From assembly GCF_001485435.1 (NCBI RefSeq), contig NZ_BCMS01000005.1:1-7500 (forward strand): DNA of 7,500 nt, written 5' to 3'. This stretch comes from Deinococcus grandis. GTDB lineage: Bacteria; Deinococcota; Deinococci; Deinococcales; Deinococcaceae. This document shows, piece by piece, positions 5,365 through 7,500 of the stretch. The number at the start of each line of letters is the position of its first letter. Position 1 is the first letter of the stretch. The notes below the pieces were generated by a model. The model worked only from the letters and a program-made list of their open reading frames with translations, was not told the DNA's origin and made no database searches. Position numbers and translations under genes: made by a program.

Positions 5365-6730
5365 GCAGGTTGATCAGGACATCGACGGGGTCCTGACCGC
5401 GCAACCGCGCGGTCTCCACCGTCGACTTGATCCGCATGTACGTCTGTGCACCCAGCGCGTTCTTGCTGCACTGCGAGACCTTGCGCGCGATCACCACCGA
5501 CCGCAGGCTCCGTTCCGCCGCGTTGTTCGTCGGCGGGATATCCGGGTCTACTAGGAACCGCAGCAACCGGCCCTGCCGGTACTGCTTGAGCAACCCCAGT
5601 CGTAGCCGTTCGTTCCCCGGGGTCTTCAGTGGGCGCCGGTCGAGTAAGGCGTCCAGACGCAGGGTGAGTGCCTCACCCTGCTGTCGGTACTCATCCAGGC
5701 TGCATCCTCCACGACGGTGCTGGGCATGCAGCGCCATCAATGCTCGGCACACCTCGGCCAAGCGCTGCCCATACTCCCGGCCCCGTCCCCGCTTCCCCTG
5801 AGCCTGCTCACTCACCGTCTGGACGTTGCGCAGGACGTGAGCCAGACATTTTTGCTGCTGGACCCCTGCCAGGGTGTGACTGTCATAGACCTTGAAGCGG
5901 TCGCACACCAGGACTCCACCAAAGGCGTTGCCGAGCACTGCACGCAACTCGACGTTGGTGTGCTGGAGATTCGCTCGGAACAGCACCGTCTCGGCCGAGC
6001 GGAAGGTGCTCACCCAGGCCTGTGTCGCGTTCACTCGCCAGCCCGTGTCGTCGTGGTGGACATAGGGAGCTGCGCGCAGCTCCCGTTCCAGGGACTCGAC
6101 ATGTGTCGCCAGCGGACGTCCATCACGTGCCAGGCGCTGGGCGGCCTGGGTGATGGCCCCCTGGGACACCCGGATGCCGGTGGTCAGTCCCAGCACCCGT
6201 GGAATGCGGCGCTGTGGGAGACCAACCTCGTGGTGCAGCGCCTGAATGGTGGCCGCCAGTCGGGGACCACATCGGTGTCCCGTCGCCCCACGTTGGTCCG
6301 GTTGGAGGTCGGGATGCGCGCCACGTACAGTCTGCCCGCACTGCGGGCAGACCATCACCGGCACGTGGTAGGCCGTGATCTGCACGGTCTGAGCGGGCAG
6401 GTCACTGATCCAGGCGCGGTCGTTACGCTTGAAGATCAACTCGCCGACGTAGCCACAGGCCGTGCAGGTGTTGGGCGCCGGGACGTCGATCACGACGTCC
6501 TCCTGCTCGGGAGCAGGAGGACGCTTGTATGTGAAGACGCCTTCCCCAGCGCGACGACCTGCGGTTTTCGGGTGGGCTTTCCGACTTCCCCGGCTATGAG
6601 GGGCGGCATACTTGCGTTGCTGACGCTCCAACTGCTCGATGCGCTTCTGAAGCTGTTCGATCTGCTCCGCCTGCTTGCGGATGATCTCGTAGAGATCCTG
6701 TTCCGTCAGCGGGGTGGCCATGCGGCTCAT
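5357..6730 (-). CDS. tnpC: IS66-family transposase (second type)
   Basis: Minus-strand DDE transposase of 457 residues from ATG at 6730-6728. Domains in order: a heptad-like coiled coil (IIRKQAEQIEQLQKRIEQLERQ, within residues 16-38), a basic linker, a zinc-binding segment with C89/C92 and C128/C131 (TACG and CPQCG), then the catalytic core with probable residues D227 (VHHDDTGWR), D277 (LVCDRFKVYD) and E406 (PTNNAAERSLR). The length is normal and the frame is open throughout. An alternative start at M4 (6721-6719) has a better-placed ribosome site (AGGA at 6733-6730, eight bases upstream) and would give 454 residues beginning MATPLTEQ. The stop codon lies within the terminal repeat, so almost no non-coding DNA remains at that end. 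Four perfect inverted repeats of at least 10-bp arms lie inside (5659-5681, 6065-6084, 6330-6352, 6496-6523). Confidence 0.93.
   Translation of the reverse strand: MSRMATPLTEQDLYEIIRKQAEQIEQLQKRIEQLERQQRKYAAPHSRGSRKAHPKTAGRRAGEGVFTYKRPPAPEQEDVVIDVPAPNTCTACGYVGELIFKRNDRAWISDLPAQTVQITAYHVPVMVCPQCGQTVRGAHPDLQPDQRGATGHRCGPRLAATIQALHHEVGLPQRRIPRVLGLTTGIRVSQGAITQAAQRLARDGRPLATHVESLERELRAAPYVHHDDTGWRVNATQAWVSTFRSAETVLFRANLQHTNVELRAVLGNAFGGVLVCDRFKVYDSHTLAGVQQQKCLAHVLRNVQTVSEQAQGKRGRGREYGQRLAEVCRALMALHAQHRRGGCSLDEYRQQGEALTLRLDALLDRRPLKTPGNERLRLGLLKQYRQGRLLRFLVDPDIPPTNNAAERSLRSVVIARKVSQCSKNALGAQTYMRIKSTVETARLRGQDPVDVLINLRR
5659..5681. repeat. Perfect 10-bp-arm inverted repeat in second IS66 gene
   Basis: Left arm GCAGGGTGAG, spacer TGC, exact complementary right arm, inside the minus-strand transposase gene. 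Confidence 0.9.
6065..6084. repeat. Perfect 20-bp palindrome in second IS66 gene
   Basis: Two 10-bp arms, no spacer (left arm GGGAGCTGCG). Its central GAGCTGCGCGCAGCTC (6067-6082) is identical to 2790-2805 in the first IS66 gene. Here it codes for ELRAAP, just before the first catalytic aspartate. Confidence 0.92.
6330..6352. repeat. Perfect 11-bp-arm palindrome in second IS66 gene
   Basis: Left arm GTCTGCCCGCA, single C centre, exact complementary right arm. It covers the codons of the CPQCGQT zinc-knuckle segment, so it coincides with conserved protein sequence. Confidence 0.92.
6481..6523. repeat. Two overlapping perfect inverted repeats in second IS66 gene
   Basis: The larger repeat (6496-6523) has 13-bp arms (left arm CGTCCTCCTGCTC) around GG. 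The smaller (6481-6500) has 8-bp arms (GGACGTCG) around ATCA. They overlap by five bases, so the two stems could not form at the same time. Confidence 0.92.
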
Positions 6731-6765
6731 CCTAGCGAATGTGACGATGCTGTCCGGCTCGCGGG

Positions 6766-6774
6766 GTCGCTAAT
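6766..6774 (-). repeat. Second IS66 element, inverted repeat at the high-coordinate end
   Basis: GTCGCTAAT, the reverse complement of 5356-5364, about 36 bp upstream of the minus-strand transposase start. Confidence 0.7.
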
Positions 6775-6817
6775 TGATTCCTGCGTTGGAGCGTAACGAG
6801 AGGGGTACGATGAGGGC

Positions 6818-7303
6818 ATGCCGCCAGCCTGGCAACCCACCCGGTGGACCCGCGAACAGATGGAAGAACGGCGACTGTTCGCTGAGCCGTATCTCCGCGC
6901 AGGGGAGCTCAGCTCCACCCAGATCGCCGAACGGTGCGGCGTCAGCAGCAGTGCCGTTCGACGATGGCGACAACGTCTGCGCACACAGGGCTCTCTTGAA
7001 GCCACCATTGCTCCAGGCCGCACACCACGACTGACAGACGCTCAGATCGCCCAGATCATGACGATCCTCAGCGCGGGGCCGGGCCCCGCGCAGGCCCCGA
7101 ATGCCCGCTGGACGTGCCCACAGGTGCGCGAGCTGATCGGCCAGACCTACGACGTGTGGTACGACGTCGATCACCTCAGTCGGCTCTTACGGCAGTGGGG
7201 ATTCACACCACAGAAACCGATGAGGCGGGCACGAGAACAGGATCAGGAGGCCCTCGTCACCTGGGTGGACACCACGGTGCCCGAGTTGGAAAAAAAAAGT
7301 TGA
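6818..7303 (+). CDS. IS630-family transposase, ORF A (DNA-binding part)
   Basis: A 161-residue product holding the DNA-binding part of an IS630-type transposase. It has a helix-turn-helix at about residues 31-53 (LSSTQIAERCGVSSSAVRRW) and a second winged-helix-like segment at about 98-134 (WTCPQVRELIGQTYDVWYDV followed by DHLSRLLRQWGFTPQKP). It ends ELEKKS just after a run of nine A bases, at TGA 7301-7303. The catalytic domain is not in this frame; it continues from the same A-run in the next frame. Alone, this product could bind DNA but could not catalyse transposition. GAGGG at 6812-6816 lies only one base before the ATG; GAGAGGGG at 6799-6806 lies 11 bases upstream. A perfect palindrome lies at 7071-7091. 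Confidence 0.88.
   Translation: MPPAWQPTRWTREQMEERRLFAEPYLRAGELSSTQIAERCGVSSSAVRRWRQRLRTQGSLEATIAPGRTPRLTDAQIAQIMTILSAGPGPAQAPNARWTCPQVRELIGQTYDVWYDVDHLSRLLRQWGFTPQKPMRRAREQDQEALVTWVDTTVPELEKKS
7071..7091. repeat. Perfect 10-bp-arm palindrome in IS630 ORF A
   Basis: Left arm GCGCGGGGCC, single G centre, exact complementary right arm. All bases are G or C. No T-run follows. Confidence 0.92.
7290..7298 (+). promoter_or_regulatory. Run of nine A bases joining IS630 ORF A and ORF B
   Basis: With eight A bases the reading would be PELEKKVEAGETLVFIDE, fusing the two halves into one IS630 transposase. With nine, ORF A ends three codons later. RNA polymerase slippage on the run (one base fewer, or two more) would restore the fusion. 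An A-run of this length is the type used by Thermus thermophilus dnaX for transcriptional slippage. A plain one-base insertion that killed the gene is equally consistent with the sequence. Confidence 0.55.
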
Positions 7304-7500
7304 GGCCGGAGAAACACTCGTCTTCATCGATGAGGTGGGCTTCAGCTTGAAGCCCACCGTGACCCGCACCTGGGCCCCCTGTGGTCAGACGCCCGTGTTG
7401 GTGTCCAAGTACCGCTGGGACAGCGTGTCGACGATTGGAGCGATCGCCACGACGGGACAGTTTCTGCAACACACGCATCCAGCGTCGATCAACGGCGCAC
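7290..7500 (+). CDS. IS630-family transposase, ORF B (catalytic part), partial
   Basis: From the A-run, the frame offset by +1 reads KKKVEAGETLVFIDEVGFSL, then KPTVTRTWAPCGQTPVLVSK and YRWDSVSTIGAIATTGQF, up to the window end. FIDEVGF is the IS630/Tc1-mariner-type motif holding the first catalytic aspartate (codon 7329-7331), followed by the family-typical RTWAP segment. The remaining catalytic residues lie outside the window. I see no start codon and ribosome site of its own at the junction, so it is probably made only as a fusion with ORF A. The 3' end is cut by the window. Confidence 0.85.
7334..7358. repeat. Perfect 11-bp-arm inverted repeat in IS630 ORF B
   Basis: Left arm GGTGGGCTTCA, spacer GCT, exact complementary right arm, starting three bases after the codon of the first catalytic aspartate and overlapping the conserved VGFSLKP codons. 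Confidence 0.92.

Larger units (their letters stand above)
5357..6773 (-). mobile_element. Second IS66-family element (single transposase gene)
   Basis: About 1417 bp, bounded by 9-bp inverted repeats ATTAGCGAC / GTCGCTAAT, with further scattered matches inward. It holds only a tnpC-type gene on the minus strand. The flanks differ: TACGTGAT on the left against ATTGATTC on the right (boundaries uncertain by one or two bases). So the 8-bp duplication expected of an IS66 insertion is missing. It has no evident nucleotide relationship to the first IS66 copy apart from a shared 16-nt palindromic core. Confidence 0.8.
6774..7500 (+). mobile_element. IS630-family element, left part; runs past the window
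   Basis: Called from the transposase reading frames. The exact left tip cannot be set because the right end, needed to find matching inverted repeats, is outside the window. It must lie between the IS66 boundary at about 6774 and the ORF A start at 6818. IS630 elements duplicate a TA target, and a TA occurs at 6771-6772, inside the end of the IS66 repeat. Confidence 0.75.

Noticed and set aside
5395..5414. 8-bp-arm hairpin GACCGCGC / GCGCGGTC as a terminator
   Set aside because: It lies inside the transposase gene and is not followed by a T-run in either direction.
4728..5471. 247-codon minus-strand frame opposite the IS6 transposase
   Set aside because: It crosses the IS6/IS66 boundary and shows no family features.
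5717..6796. 359-codon plus-strand frame opposite the second IS66 transposase
   Set aside because: Antisense shadow; the minus-strand gene has all IS66 motifs and a plausible ribosome site.

Overview
The window is a pile-up of insertion sequences on high-GC DNA, with the remains of one cargo gene among them. A Deinococcus-type replicon is the best guess. The only non-IS gene resembles the RPA-type plasmid replication initiators that I associate with Deinococcus plasmids, and the IS mix (IS21, single-gene IS66, IS6, IS630) fits that genus. This is recognition from memory, not a database match.

Layout. (1) Positions 10-3749 are an IS21-family element with symmetric multi-repeat ends: istA (114-1415), overlapped by istB (starts 1412). 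(2) istB is split at 2014 by a complete single-gene IS66-family element of the ISBst12 type (2015-3481). That element has perfect 17-bp terminal inverted repeats and a perfect 8-bp target duplication (CGTCGAAT). Removing the insert and one duplication copy restores a 266-codon istB. (3) Positions 3750-4702 are the 3' part of a replication-initiator-like gene. IS21 cuts off its 5' part and a +1 frameshift near 3874-3877 breaks it further. (4) Positions 4716-5356 are an IS6-family element missing its right end. (5) Positions 5357-6773 are a second, unrelated IS66-family element on the minus strand. It abuts the IS6 remnant, and its terminal repeat supplies the stop codon of the IS6 transposase. 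(6) From about 6774 to the window end is the start of an IS630-family element. Its transposase is split into an HTH part and a catalytic part across a run of nine A residues.

How it works together. There is no metabolic operon here. The IS elements have inactivated or removed one another: IS66 disabled istB, IS21 (or a rearrangement at its edge) removed the front of the replication gene, and an IS66 junction removed the tail of the IS6. The first IS66 copy looks recent (perfect duplication and repeats); the second has no target duplication. The IS21 ends keep a layout expected to form a junction promoter in tandem copies.

Most unusual signal. Five of the six transposition genes (istA, both IS66 transposases, IS6 and IS630 transposases) contain long perfect inverted repeats with arms of 10-18 bp and 0-5 bp centres. 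I count 15. I found none of this size in istB or in the replication-gene remnant. By my rough estimate about 0.1 would be expected by chance in the whole window. Two of them, in different IS66 genes and different reading frames, share an identical 16-nt core.
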